Shown here one piece after another: positions 24,172-33,311 of a DNA stretch of 52,543 nucleotides. The notes below the pieces were generated by a model. The model was not told the DNA's origin. It was given only the letters and a program-made list of their open reading frames with translations, and ran no database searches. Source of the stretch: Bacteroidales bacterium (GTDB lineage Bacteria; Bacteroidota; Bacteroidia; Bacteroidales; TTA-H9). Position 1 is the stretch's first letter, and each line of letters starts with the position of its first letter. Made by a program: the position numbers and the translations under genes. The DNA lies in assembly GCA_030656615.1 (NCBI GenBank), contig JAUSOY010000028.1, positions 1 to 52,543 of the forward strand, read 5' to 3'.

Positions 24172-27100
24172 ATGCGCAAAATATCCAAACATCCAATTAT
24201 TGATATCCCAACACCCGAAACGGTTCAATTTCAGTTTAATGGAAATCAGATAACCGGCGAAAAGGGATTCACCATTGCTGCGGCACTTCATCAGGCCGGC
24301 TATCCGGTACACAGTCACAGTCTTAAAAACAGAGAACGCAGTTTAGAGTGTGGCATCGGAAAATGTGGTGCCTGCGAAATGCTGGTCGACGGCCAAATTA
24401 AAAGAATTTGTATTACAAGGGTTGACGGAATTAAGGAAGTTGCTGAAATACCTCACGATTACAATCCCGGTGTAACCCCTTATCATCGTGAGGGTGGTGT
24501 TAATGTTTATAAAACAGAGGTGGTCATTGTAGGCGCAGGTCCCGCAGGTCTTGCAGCCCGCGAAATCCTCATTAATCACGGTGTCGAAAATATTGTCATT
24601 GACAATAATGATAAAATTGGCGGACAATTTCTAATGCAAACCCATCAGTTTTTCTTTTTTGAAAAAGAAAAGAAATTCGGTGGTATGCGTGGATTCGATA
24701 TTGCTACAACATTGGCTGGCGATGATCACAGCGGGATTTTCCTTAACAGCACCGTTTGGGATATCCTCGAAGGCAACCGAATGGCTGTAAAAAACATTGT
24801 AACGGAAGAAATTTATTACGTCGATGCTCAATACCTTATCGTTGCCACTGGTGCTGTCCCCTTTATGCCCACTTTCGAAAACGATGATGTTCCCGGCGTT
24901 TATACGGCTGCTGTGGTCCAGAAAATGATGAACAGCGAACTTACGCTTCTTGGAAAAAACATTCTGACCGTAGGTGCCGGTAATATCGGATACCTGACTT
25001 CGTATCAACTCATGCAGGCCGGAGCAAATGTAAAGGCCATCATCGAAGCCCAACAATTTGAAGGCGGATTTCCGGTTCAGGCAAACCGCGTTCGTCGCCT
25101 GGGAATTCCCATCCTCACATCTCACATTCTCATTAAAGCAATTCCCAACGAAAATAATGATGGCGTGATAGGAGCCGTGGTTGCCCGCTGTGAGAATTTT
25201 AAGCCCATCCCTGGCACCGAAACCATTATTGAAGGCATTGATGCCATCAATATTTGCACGGGCCTTGTACCCGATGATCAGCTGCTGATAAAAGGAAACG
25301 AAATATTTGGTCGCAAATGCTTTGGCGCTGGCGACGCCATACGGATTGGAGAAGGAACATCCGCGGTTCTTCGCGGTAAACAAGTTGCCTATGAAATTAT
25401 GATGGAAATGGGTATCCGATGTAAATACGACGAATTCCTGAGTATTTCCAAAGAATACATCGACTCCCAACAACATCCGATTCGGGTAATTTCTGAACCT
25501 TACCGCCCCGATTCAGAACGAATAGACGCCAAAGGCTTTGTTATAATCGATTGTATTTATGGATTTGCTTGTAATCCGTGCGAATTCGCCTGTCCCCATG
25601 GAGCCATCACAAAAACATCCACCAGCACCGTTCCCAATATCGATTTCGATAAGTGCATTGGTTGTATGGACTGTGTGTACCAATGTCCCGGACTTGCAAT
25701 CTTTGGCTACAACATCAAAAAAGATTGGCTGTTCCTTCCCATCGAATACGAAGTAGCAGAAGGTGCTGAAGTTTATTTGGTGGATAATAATGGAAAGAAA
25801 CTGGGCGATGGAATCATCGAAAAAATTCTTCGTAAGCCCAATAAAACAAACATTGCCCGGGTAAAATCCCTCAGCCTTCATGGTGAAGATTTAACCCATG
25901 TCAGGGGATTTATCGTTAAAGCTGATTTTCCGCAATCCCTGGAATTATTACCCAACGATCAAAATATTGCATCTGAAACATATGTTTGTCACTGCGATGA
26001 TGTAAAGCTGGATGAAATACTTGCTGTAGTGGGTGAGCGAAAGTTTATTTCGGTGGATGAAATAAAACACACTACCCGATTAGGCATGGGTGCCTGCCGT
26101 GGTAAGCGTTGTATTCCCCGCTTAAAGTCAACAATTCGTAATTACGGAATTTCTATCGTGGGCGAGGCTACTCCACGTGGTCCATTATCCAATCAATTAT
26201 CGATGGGAGAAACCTATCCCCGTCCATCCCACGAAAACATCATTGCTATACGCAAGAATAAAGCACCAAGGATTATCAAAATAGAATCTATGGTTGCCGG
26301 AGGAGGCATTGGTGGTAGCGCGCTTTTCAGATACCTGGCAGAATCTGGTAAGAATCCTCTGATGATAAACTTCGGCCGTGGCGCTTCCTGGCGAAACATA
26401 GCCGGTGGCCGCCCCAATTTCAGCCTTCCGGAACTCTCAGACATTGCGCGTCAAAACCTGCAGATTTTTAAAGATTTGCAGAAAATTAAAAACATTGATT
26501 ATCATCCCATCAACTACATCACCTTTGCGCATAACGACACCATGTATAATGCATTGGAGGCATCAATGGCCTGGTCTGATGCCGAGATGATAAATCCCAG
26601 TGATTTCAGAAAACGAATCAGCCCCAATTTTAATCAAAAACTGAGCACATATCAGGCGGCATTAATCACCCGCGATTGCTGGCAGGCGACGCCTGGAAGG
26701 GTAATCGACTTAATTCGCCAAATTGGTATAGAACATGGCGGCCGAATCAAAGAAGATTGTCAGTTAATTGATGTGAAAAAAGACGGTGATGTATATGTGA
26801 TTCTGGTTCAGGATCATGATAAGGAATACATCGAATATCATACGGAAGTATTTATTAATGCCCTGGGGCCCGAAGGCGAAAAGTTCTCCAAATCCATGGG
26901 CTTGCAAACCGGTCAATATCCTGTTAAGCATCAGGCATTTATCACCCGCAGACTTCCCATGCTGGGAACCAATGGAATTCCATTACCCATGCTTATTGAT
27001 CGCCGCAATTACAAGGGTTTTGTTGCCGTATACGGTCAACAGTTGGCAGAAACTGGTCAGATTATTGGTTGCGCTTCCCCGGCTATCGATCCTTCTGAGA

Positions 27101-27405
27101 CGGATAAAAATTTGAAAATAAATTCAAAGGAATTTCTTGAAATTGTTTCAGAAGTATTTGTTGACTGGTTACCTGAATTATCTTCGGTGGGCTTCCAGGC
27201 TGTATGGGCCGGCTATTATGTGGAACCCCGGATGGTTATTGATACAGAACACGGTTTATTCACCGGTCTGCGTGGTCAGGGCTTTATGCTCGGGCAATAT
27301 CTAGCCAAATTATACGTGGATAAAGTAATGGGCCGTGCTGTACCTGACTATTTCGAACGCCTTTCATTAAGTGGTGATGGTTTATTAGAAAAAGCTTTCA
27401 AATAA
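24172..27405 (+). CDS. Fused multi-domain iron-sulfur flavoprotein dehydrogenase (HcnABC/opine-oxidase type)
   Basis: The frame opens at TTG 24160, but the ATG at 24172 (MRKISKHP, 1,077 residues) is preferred. Domains in order: a [2Fe-2S] domain (Cys pattern in LECGIGKCGACEML, near 58-70); an FAD/NAD(P)-binding oxidoreductase (about 105-440, VVIVGAGPAGLAA); a ferredoxin-like segment with clusters near 459-505 (CNPCEFACP and CIGCMDCVYQCP); a BFD-like [2Fe-2S] domain (C606-x-C608 and GACRGKRC near 641); and a second FAD domain of the DadA/sarcosine-oxidase-beta type (from about 707, VAGGGIGGSALFRYL). In HcnABC, opine oxidases and D-hydroxyproline dehydrogenases these parts are separate subunits. 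I infer oxidation of an N-substituted or cyclic amino acid. Its neighbour, a proline dehydrogenase, suggests proline or hydroxyproline metabolism. Exact substrate is unknown. Confidence 0.8.
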   Translation: MRKISKHPIIDIPTPETVQFQFNGNQITGEKGFTIAAALHQAGYPVHSHSLKNRERSLECGIGKCGACEMLVDGQIKRICITRVDGIKEVAEIPHDYNPGVTPYHREGGVNVYKTEVVIVGAGPAGLAAREILINHGVENIVIDNNDKIGGQFLMQTHQFFFFEKEKKFGGMRGFDIATTLAGDDHSGIFLNSTVWDILEGNRMAVKNIVTEEIYYVDAQYLIVATGAVPFMPTFENDDVPGVYTAAVVQKMMNSELTLLGKNILTVGAGNIGYLTSYQLMQAGANVKAIIEAQQFEGGFPVQANRVRRLGIPILTSHILIKAIPNENNDGVIGAVVARCENFKPIPGTETIIEGIDAINICTGLVPDDQLLIKGNEIFGRKCFGAGDAIRIGEGTSAVLRGKQVAYEIMMEMGIRCKYDEFLSISKEYIDSQQHPIRVISEPYRPDSERIDAKGFVIIDCIYGFACNPCEFACPHGAITKTSTSTVPNIDFDKCIGCMDCVYQCPGLAIFGYNIKKDWLFLPIEYEVAEGAEVYLVDNNGKKLGDGIIEKILRKPNKTNIARVKSLSLHGEDLTHVRGFIVKADFPQSLELLPNDQNIASETYVCHCDDVKLDEILAVVGERKFISVDEIKHTTRLGMGACRGKRCIPRLKSTIRNYGISIVGEATPRGPLSNQLSMGETYPRPSHENIIAIRKNKAPRIIKIESMVAGGGIGGSALFRYLAESGKNPLMINFGRGASWRNIAGGRPNFSLPELSDIARQNLQIFKDLQKIKNIDYHPINYITFAHNDTMYNALEASMAWSDAEMINPSDFRKRISPNFNQKLSTYQAALITRDCWQATPGRVIDLIRQIGIEHGGRIKEDCQLIDVKKDGDVYVILVQDHDKEYIEYHTEVFINALGPEGEKFSKSMGLQTGQYPVKHQAFITRRLPMLGTNGIPLPMLIDRRNYKGFVAVYGQQLAETGQIIGCASPAIDPSETDKNLKINSKEFLEIVSEVFVDWLPELSSVGFQAVWAGYYVEPRMVIDTEHGLFTGLRGQGFMLGQYLAKLYVDKVMGRAVPDYFERLSLSGDGLLEKAFK

Positions 27406-27424
27406 CCAAAGAGATTATCATACA

Positions 27425-27463
27425 GGATGATAGGGGTTTTTAATTAACCCCATCATCCGTTTT
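27425..27463 (+). terminator. Terminator hairpin after the iron-sulfur flavoprotein gene
   Basis: A two-part stem (ggatgat/atcatcc outside and ggggtt/aacccc inside, one bulged A) spans 27425-27458 and is followed by GTTTT. The T run is short, but the stem is strong and lies just downstream of the stop codon. Confidence 0.65.
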
Positions 27464-27496
27464 ATGGGTATTAAAATCGAATCACGCAATTAAAGT

Positions 27497-27528
27497 TTTG
27501 TGATTCATAAGATTAATTTATAATTTTG
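27497..27528 (+). promoter_or_regulatory. Promoter for the DUF177-rpmF operon
   Basis: TTTG at 27497-27500 and TAatTTTG at 27521-27528 are separated by 20 bases, a close match to the Bacteroidota consensus. The predicted start site near 27535 leaves a leader of only about 17 bases and supports the unusual TTG start codon at 27552. Confidence 0.7.
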
Positions 27529-27551
27529 CGGCCAATTTCAAAAAATCTGCT

Positions 27552-28070
27552 TTGGAACTTCTGAAAGAATATGTTATACAGTTTGCTGGCTTAAGTTTGG
27601 GAAATCACACTTATGAATTCACGCTGAATCATGCGTTTTTTGAGCACTTTGAAGCCTCGGAGATCCAAAAAGCGGACATCCGGGTTGCTTTGAATCTGGA
27701 AAAACAGGAACGTATGATGGTTTTCAACTTCGCGATTAATGGAACAGCTGAAGTTCCATGCGATCGTTGCGGAGACGAATTCGACATTTCAATCCTTGGT
27801 GACGAAGTCCTTTATGTAAAATATGGTACGGAATATGAGGAAGAATCCGAAGATATCCTGCTTATTCCACCATCAGAGCATCAGATAGATGTATCGAAAT
27901 TTATTTACGAATACATTCATTTACTACTGCCATATCAACGCTTACATCCGGAAGATGAAAGCGGTCATAGTGCTTGCAACCCGGAAGCCCTTAAAAAACT
28001 TGAAGAACTAAGACCTGCCTCCGCTGAAAATGAGCGTTGGAATGTTTTAAAGAACATAAAACTTGATTAA
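27552..28070 (+). CDS. DUF177 (YceD-like) protein, 23S rRNA accumulation factor family
   Basis: The 172-residue protein belongs to the DUF177/YceD family, which is almost always encoded immediately before ribosomal protein L32 and is linked to 23S rRNA accumulation in bacteria and plastids. The family Cys pair is seen in VPCDRCGDEFDI, with a further Cys in HSACNPEAL. It appears to start at TTG: the next in-frame ATG is at residue 55 or later and the promoter lies only about 17 bases upstream. rpmF follows after 29 bases. The biochemical activity of the family is not settled. Confidence 0.85.
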   Translation: MELLKEYVIQFAGLSLGNHTYEFTLNHAFFEHFEASEIQKADIRVALNLEKQERMMVFNFAINGTAEVPCDRCGDEFDISILGDEVLYVKYGTEYEEESEDILLIPPSEHQIDVSKFIYEYIHLLLPYQRLHPEDESGHSACNPEALKKLEELRPASAENERWNVLKNIKLD

Positions 28071-28099
28071 TATTTCATAAACCTATAAATCTTTAAGAG

Positions 28100-28282
28100 A
28101 TGCCAAATCCAAAAAGAAGATGGTCAAAGACCAGGACACGCAAAAGAAGAACCCATTACAAAGCAGTTTTGCCTACAGCAATGTCCTGCTCAAATTGCGG
28201 ATCACCCGTTCTTTACCATCGTGTATGTCCCGAATGTGGATTCTACCGTGGTCAGCAGGTGATGGAAGTTGCCAGTGCATAA
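28100..28282 (+). CDS. rpmF: 50S ribosomal protein L32
   Basis: This is a complete 60-residue L32, starting MPNPKRRWSKTRTRKRR, the conserved N-terminus, with a zinc ribbon formed by CSNCG and CPECG. It is a structural component of the large ribosomal subunit. The order DUF177, L32, FabH is the usual Bacteroidales arrangement, in which plsX is not present between L32 and fabH. Confidence 0.98.
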   Translation: MPNPKRRWSKTRTRKRRTHYKAVLPTAMSCSNCGSPVLYHRVCPECGFYRGQQVMEVASA

Positions 28283-28607
28283 TACGTACTCCTTTACTAT
28301 TGGATAAATAAACGAACGAATACCAAAATCAGGTATTCGACGTTTGTACGTGAAAAATCAGGAGACAATATGCTGAGTTTTTTCAGAAAAACGTCTTCAG
28401 GCCACAATGCCTTCAGAATTAGCCCGAAAGTTATTTTTGGTGGTATTCAGGCTCTTACTCTTACCAGAAAATCCTGGCAGGATTTTCTGTGTCTGTCGTT
28501 TTACTTATTAAAAAGGCCGACATGTTATCTTTTATTTAGTAAAGTATATTGTACAACGCCAATATATGCACTAAGGCATTATAAGCAAATCAATCGAAAT
28601 CTATTTC
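28283..28607. repeat. rpmF-fabH intergenic region with two perfect inverted repeats
   Basis: This 325-base gap is unusually long for the rpmF-fabH pair. It holds an 8-base hairpin (cgaatacc/ggtattcg, 7-base loop, 28317-28339) and a 25-base near-perfect palindrome with 12-base arms around one G (28465-28489). Neither is followed by a run of T, so they do not look like classical terminators. A frame of 81 codons from 28370 crosses the fabH start, but its composition (many C, F, Y, L with no domain) is not protein-like and I do not call it. Confidence 0.5.
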
Positions 28608-29609
28608 ATGAGTAAAGTTAGGGCAGCAATCACAGGAATAGGGGCTTATCTCCCCGAATATATTCTGACCAATGAAGAATTGAGCCGGATGGTAGACACA
28701 ACGGACGAATGGATTATGACCCGTATTGGAATCAAGACCCGTCATATTCTTAAAACACCCGGACATGGCTCTTCAGATTTGGGTGCCAAGGCCGTTCAAA
28801 TGCTTCTTAAAAAAACCAATACAGCTCCTGAAGAAGTTGATTTACTTATCTGTGCTACCGTTACCCCTGATCACCAGTTTCCTGCCACCGCCAATATTAT
28901 CTCTGATAAAGCCGGAATTAAAAATGCTTTCAGTTTTGATTTAAACGCAGGTTGTTCAGGCTTTTTATATGCTCTTTCTACCGGTACCAAATTTGTGGAA
29001 TCGGGAATGTATAAAAAAGTGATTATTGTGGGAGCCGAAAAAATGTCATCCATTGTAGATTATACCGATCGAGCCACCTGCCCCATCTTTGGTGATGGTT
29101 CTGGAGCCGTTATGTTGGAACCCACAGAAGACCCTGAAATTGGAATTATTGATGAAATTTTACAATCGGATGGCGCCGGAAGAGTTCACCTGCATCAAAA
29201 AGCCGGTGGCTCTGTTAAGCCCTCATCCCACGAAAGCATAGACGCCCGCGAACATTATATTTATCAGGAAGGACAAGCGGTGTTTAAATTCGCGGTTTCA
29301 AAAATGGCCGATGTAGCCGTTGAAATGATGAAAAAACACAAATTAGGACCGAAAGACCTTGCTTGGTTTGTTCCTCATCAGGCCAATAACCGCATTATTG
29401 AAGCCGTAGGCAAGCGTATGGGGCTTCCCATGGATAAAGTTATGCTTAACATCGAAAAATACGGTAATACCACTGCTGCCACACTTCCTCTTTGTTTGTG
29501 GGAATGGGAGCCCCGTCTTAAAAAAGGTGATAATATTATTCTGGCCACATTTGGTGCCGGATTTACATGGGGAAGTATGTACCTGAAATGGGCATACGAC
29601 TCGGAATAA
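28608..29609 (+). CDS. fabH: 3-oxoacyl-ACP synthase III
   Basis: The 333-residue protein is KAS III, which condenses acetyl-CoA (or a branched starter) with malonyl-ACP to begin fatty-acid synthesis. The catalytic triad is plain: C116 in [10 protein letters not shown]257 in VPHQANNRI and N287 in KYGNTTAA. The length equals that of typical FabH. It follows DUF177 and rpmF as in other Bacteroidales and ends just before a strong terminator. Starter-unit preference cannot be told by eye. Confidence 0.96.
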   Translation: MSKVRAAITGIGAYLPEYILTNEELSRMVDTTDEWIMTRIGIKTRHILKTPGHGSSDLGAKAVQMLLKKTNTAPEEVDLLICATVTPDHQFPATANIISDKAGIKNAFSFDLNAGCSGFLYALSTGTKFVESGMYKKVIIVGAEKMSSIVDYTDRATCPIFGDGSGAVMLEPTEDPEIGIIDEILQSDGAGRVHLHQKAGGSVKPSSHESIDAREHYIYQEGQAVFKFAVSKMADVAVEMMKKHKLGPKDLAWFVPHQANNRIIEAVGKRMGLPMDKVMLNIEKYGNTTAATLPLCLWEWEPRLKKGDNIILATFGAGFTWGSMYLKWAYDSE

Positions 29610-29628
29610 TTGTCAATAAGATTCTCAG

Positions 29629-29652
29629 ACCCGCTTTTTTGCGGGTTTTTTT
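29629..29652 (+). terminator. Terminator after fabH
   Basis: acccgc (29629-29634) and gcgggt (29641-29646) form a 6-base stem around a T6 loop and are followed by a run of T. It lies 19 bases after the fabH stop. Confidence 0.85.
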
Positions 29653-29806
29653 ATTCTTATTGCCTGATTATACCGCTATTAACCGATATGAACTTCAAGC
29701 CAATAAGCCCAAATTCTTAAAAAAAGCCTCTGAATGAATCAAATTTCTGTATAATTTGTTATTTTTATTGAAAATCTGATACTTAAACTTTTTAGTAACT
29801 ATAATT

Positions 29807-30613
29807 ATGAAAACGCTTAATAAACTTTATTATCTCCTTCCATTAATATTAATGCTCACTTTTTCATCGTGTACGAAGGAAGATTCGAGCATCAATATTT
29901 TTTCGGTTGATGATGATATTGCCTTCGGCCAGCAGGTTGACGCTGAAATCAGAACAAATACACAGGAATTTCCCATCCTTGATTCTGCTTCCAATGCTAA
30001 CGCCTACCGACATTTGTACCGTGTACGAAATACCATCCTGGCTTCCGGAAAAGTCTATTATGCTCAACGGTTTTCATGGAAATGCCGTATCATTGAAAAC
30101 GACAGCGTCGTTAATGCCTTCTGTATTCCCGGGGGCAATATGTACTTTTATACCGGGCTTATCAAGCTATTAAATACGGAAGCAGAATTTGCCGGTGTAA
30201 TGGCTCATGAAATGGCGCATGCCGACCGTCGCCATTCAACCGACCAGCTTACAAAAGCGTATGGATTACAAATAATTCTGGGTATTGTTCTGGGTACTAA
30301 TCCTTCGTTAGCTGCTGAAATTGCCGCCGGACTGGCCTCCGGTCTATCAACGCTGGCCTTCAGCAGAAGCAACGAATACGAGGCCGATGAATATGCTGTA
30401 AAATTCTTATATCCCACAGAATATGATGCTGAAAACCTGAAGAATTTCTTCACGTTGCTGGAGGGACAAGCCCATCCGCCAACATTCCTGAGTACGCATC
30501 CCTCCCCAGAAGACCGCCTTGTTAAAATTACCGAGGTTTTTACAAGCCTGGGAGGTGTTCACGGACAAACCTTTCCCGAAAGATATCAGGAGTTTAAAAA
30601 CAGCCTTCCTTAG
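29807..30613 (+). CDS. M48-family metalloprotease, lipoprotein
   Basis: The 268-residue protein has a lipobox (TFSSC), so it is probably anchored in the periplasm. It is a compact peptidase M48 domain with the zinc motif HEMAH (H134, E135, H138) and the third ligand in NEYEADEYAV (E192). Other family features are FCIPGGNMYFYTGLI before and STHPSPEDRL after. It resembles the LoiP/YcaL/BepA group, without the TPR tail of BepA, and may degrade misfolded outer-membrane proteins. The gene stands alone after the fabH terminator and converges on the PHP phosphatase gene, with 9 bases between the stops. Confidence 0.9.
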   Translation: MKTLNKLYYLLPLILMLTFSSCTKEDSSINIFSVDDDIAFGQQVDAEIRTNTQEFPILDSASNANAYRHLYRVRNTILASGKVYYAQRFSWKCRIIENDSVVNAFCIPGGNMYFYTGLIKLLNTEAEFAGVMAHEMAHADRRHSTDQLTKAYGLQIILGIVLGTNPSLAAEIAAGLASGLSTLAFSRSNEYEADEYAVKFLYPTEYDAENLKNFFTLLEGQAHPPTFLSTHPSPEDRLVKITEVFTSLGGVHGQTFPERYQEFKNSLP

Positions 30614-30622
30614 GCCGCGTTT

Positions 30623-31456
30623 TTATCTTTTTCGATGAATCACGAAAAGCCCGGAGTCATCTGCAACATAACCGGCATTCTTCAGAAGTAGAAGTGCCTG
30701 TTGGAATTCCAAAGATAATTCTTCCACTTTATGCGCATCAGTACCTATCATCACAGGGATAGCCATTTCGCTCATCATCGAAAAGGCCAAGGATGATGGA
30801 AAAAATGTATCACTGCGCTTTTTATATTTCCCTCTGGTATTTATTTCCACAACAGCCCCACTCTCTTTAATATTATCGAGCGTCTGTGTCAATAGTTCCT
30901 GATACCATATTTCTTGTTCGCTAAAATAACGATCAGCATTGTGCATTCGGATTTTATCGAGGTGGCCAATAATTTGCGGTTTTTCAAGCATAATCATATC
31001 ATTGATTTGCGCAAAATATGATTTAACAGCTTTTTGAATGTCGCCATGGAATACCGATAAGAGACCTTCATCATAAATCTCTGTATGGGGACCATCGATA
31101 AACCATAATTTCCCATTCTCCGGATTTCGTACCAGATGTACAGAGCCTATATCATAATCAAGACTGCAACGCTCTCTAAACATCTGAAAGGAGTATGTAA
31201 TCCCTGGAATATAATCTATTTCCAGTCCGAGCAAAATATTGATTTTGTGTTTATATAAAGCCTTCAATCTTCTGATTTCCACACAATACTCATCAAGCCT
31301 GTTTTCGGGAATGGCAAAATTATTCTCAAGAGGAACTGGAGCATGTCCACTAAAACCGAGCGCAAAAAATCCGAGTTCCATCGCTTTTAAAACATACTCT
31401 TCAGGTTCTTTATCTCCGTCACAAAAATTAGTATGGGTATGGTAACAATATTTCAT
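30623..31456 (-). CDS. PHP-domain phosphatase, histidinol-phosphatase-like
   Basis: The 277-residue protein has the PHP metal motifs YHTHTNFCDG (start), FSGHAPVP, LGLEIDYIPG, GSVHLV, IGHLDKIR, EINTRG and MIGTDAHK. The pattern matches HisJ/HisK-type histidinol phosphatases, which hydrolyse histidinol-phosphate; general PHP phosphoesterases share it. It overlaps the ispG stop by the four bases of ATGA, so the two are co-translated. No other histidine genes are nearby, which leaves the substrate open. Confidence 0.85.
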   Translation of the reverse strand: MKYCYHTHTNFCDGDKEPEEYVLKAMELGFFALGFSGHAPVPLENNFAIPENRLDEYCVEIRRLKALYKHKINILLGLEIDYIPGITYSFQMFRERCSLDYDIGSVHLVRNPENGKLWFIDGPHTEIYDEGLLSVFHGDIQKAVKSYFAQINDMIMLEKPQIIGHLDKIRMHNADRYFSEQEIWYQELLTQTLDNIKESGAVVEINTRGKYKKRSDTFFPSSLAFSMMSEMAIPVMIGTDAHKVEELSLEFQQALLLLKNAGYVADDSGLFVIHRKR

Positions 31457-33228
31457 TCAGATTTTTCCTTCCAGTCGCCATGCGACTTAATAAGCGCAAT
31501 AAGTTCATCAACAGCCTCAGCCTCCAAAACGTTCTTTTTAACGGCCTGCGGCCCTTTAAACAGAGTAATACGTCCTTTTCCAGCTCCCACATATCCATAA
31601 TCGGCATCAGCCATTTCTCCAGGTCCATTTACTATACACCCCATTACGCCAATAGTAATTCCGGGAAGATGCGAAGTTCTTTCCCGAATTTTCTTTACGG
31701 CATCTTCGAGATCAAAAAGGGTTCGCCCACAGGATGGACAAGAGATGAACTCTGTTCCGGAGAACCTTGATCGACATGCCTGAAGTAATTTAAAGGCCAA
31801 ATGAGTGCCTTTCCGGGACTCCAATTTATCTTCAATCCATAAACCATCGGCCAGACCATCGATAAAAGCCGGACCGGCCTCAAATGCTATTCGTACAATA
31901 TCGTCTGTTTCCTGATAGCTGGCTTTTAAAATGACGGGGCAGCAGATTCCATGCTTTTCAAATAACTGCAAAATTGTCCTGATAAAATCAAAAGAACCTG
32001 AATCCTTTAAAGCTAAACAAACAATCAATGAGGATTCTTTAGCGGCCTTCTCCAAAAACCGTTCTGAAGGTATTCTGTCCAGAATAACCATTGGGTTCAA
32101 TGTGCCAACCATTTCCATAAACGTTTCTTCTGTTTGCAATGAAATCTGACGTTTATGCTTCGTGAAGAATCCGGTATCATTACGAATCCAATCGGCTTCG
32201 GGCAATTCGCCTGAATAACCGGCGACAATAGGCTGACCACCTCCACCCGCATCACCCACTTTTAGTGTATCACGTCGGGAGTAAGTGTACGGATGATATG
32301 ATTGCGTATCAAAGGCTGCCACAGTATCTTTTTCACAAATTTTCTCAAAACACTGTTTTAGAATTTTTGCAACTGGTAATTCCGGTTCAGGGGCCCCGGT
32401 AAGCGAAACCCGAATTGTGTCTCCTATTCCATCGGCCAGTAAAGCACCTATCCCTGCCGCTGATTTTATAATGCCATCTTCTCCATCACCTGCTTCAGTA
32501 ACGCCCAGATGCAAAGGATAAATAGCTCCCGTCTCGCTCATTCGCCTGACCAATAATCGTGTAGCCTGAACCATGACCCTCGTATTACTCGATTTCATCG
32601 ACAGTACCAGGTTCCGGAAGTCCAAATCCTCGAATATTCTGATAAATTCAATGGCCGATTCAACCATACCTTCGGGTGTGTCGCCATAACGGCTCATAAT
32701 CCGTTCTGAAAGTGAACCGTGGTTACTTCCTATTCGTACGGCCGTTCCAAATTGCCGGCAGATAGCAATCAGTGGTTTAAGATTTTCACGGATTCTATCA
32801 ATCCCCTCGGAATACTCGGTATCAGAGAAATTTACTTTACCCTGATTTCTATCAGTATAATTTCCGGGATTGATTCGAATCTTTTCTACGATGCGTGCAG
32901 CAGTTTCAGCAGCAGCAGGATTAAAATGAATATCGGCTATTAGCGGAATATTATATCCTCTGATTTTTAACCGGCTCTTAATATTAGCGAGATTTGCTGC
33001 TTCCTTAATACCTTGTGCTGTTATACGAACCATATCGCAGCCAGCATCGGCAAGCCGGATAAGCTGATCCACGGTGGCTTCTGTATTATTCGTATCGGTG
33101 TTGGTCATCGATTGCAGACGCAATGGATTAGAGGCACCAATAATCAGGTCACCAACATTCACCTCAACAGTATGAAGTCTGTTGCCTGACTGCTTCCAGA
33201 AGGGCCATGTGGAATTTTCGTAAAGCAT
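31453..33228 (-). CDS. ispG: (E)-4-hydroxy-3-methylbut-2-enyl-diphosphate synthase, long form
   Basis: The 591-residue enzyme catalyses the penultimate step of the MEP isoprenoid pathway. The N-terminal TIM barrel (PLRLQSMTNTDTNNTEATV, then DMVRITAQG and PLIADIHFNP) and the C-terminal [4Fe-4S] domain (SCPSCGRTLFDL and GVMGCIVNGPGEM) are well conserved. The roughly 200-residue domain between them makes it the long form found in Bacteroidota, Chlamydiae and plants. A TAgtTTTG box on the minus strand at 33246-33253 could serve as its -7 element, but no upstream TTG is well placed. The PHP phosphatase gene overlaps its end. Confidence 0.96.
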   Translation of the reverse strand: MLYENSTWPFWKQSGNRLHTVEVNVGDLIIGASNPLRLQSMTNTDTNNTEATVDQLIRLADAGCDMVRITAQGIKEAANLANIKSRLKIRGYNIPLIADIHFNPAAAETAARIVEKIRINPGNYTDRNQGKVNFSDTEYSEGIDRIRENLKPLIAICRQFGTAVRIGSNHGSLSERIMSRYGDTPEGMVESAIEFIRIFEDLDFRNLVLSMKSSNTRVMVQATRLLVRRMSETGAIYPLHLGVTEAGDGEDGIIKSAAGIGALLADGIGDTIRVSLTGAPEPELPVAKILKQCFEKICEKDTVAAFDTQSYHPYTYSRRDTLKVGDAGGGGQPIVAGYSGELPEADWIRNDTGFFTKHKRQISLQTEETFMEMVGTLNPMVILDRIPSERFLEKAAKESSLIVCLALKDSGSFDFIRTILQLFEKHGICCPVILKASYQETDDIVRIAFEAGPAFIDGLADGLWIEDKLESRKGTHLAFKLLQACRSRFSGTEFISCPSCGRTLFDLEDAVKKIRERTSHLPGITIGVMGCIVNGPGEMADADYGYVGAGKGRITLFKGPQAVKKNVLEAEAVDELIALIKSHGDWKEKSE

Positions 33229-33311
33229 TCAAAAGAAATTTCAGACAAAACTAGTAAAAAGGTGGGCGTAGTATCGCCTGAAAATTTTCATTCCTTCACC
33301 TTTGATTTAGC

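Noticed and set aside
24631-25476. 281-codon open frame on the minus strand
   Set aside because: It lies wholly opposite the strongly conserved iron-sulfur flavoprotein gene; its translation (many N, F, H, G in shuffled order) has no domain. It is a shadow of the sense codon usage.
28370-28615. 81-codon frame between rpmF and fabH
   Set aside because: It runs over the fabH start, covers the 25-base palindrome and has unlike-protein composition; no family is recognisable.
33246-33253. TAgtTTTG box as a definite ispG promoter
   Set aside because: No TTG or TTTG occurs 17-23 bases upstream on the minus strand; kept only as a note in the ispG entry.
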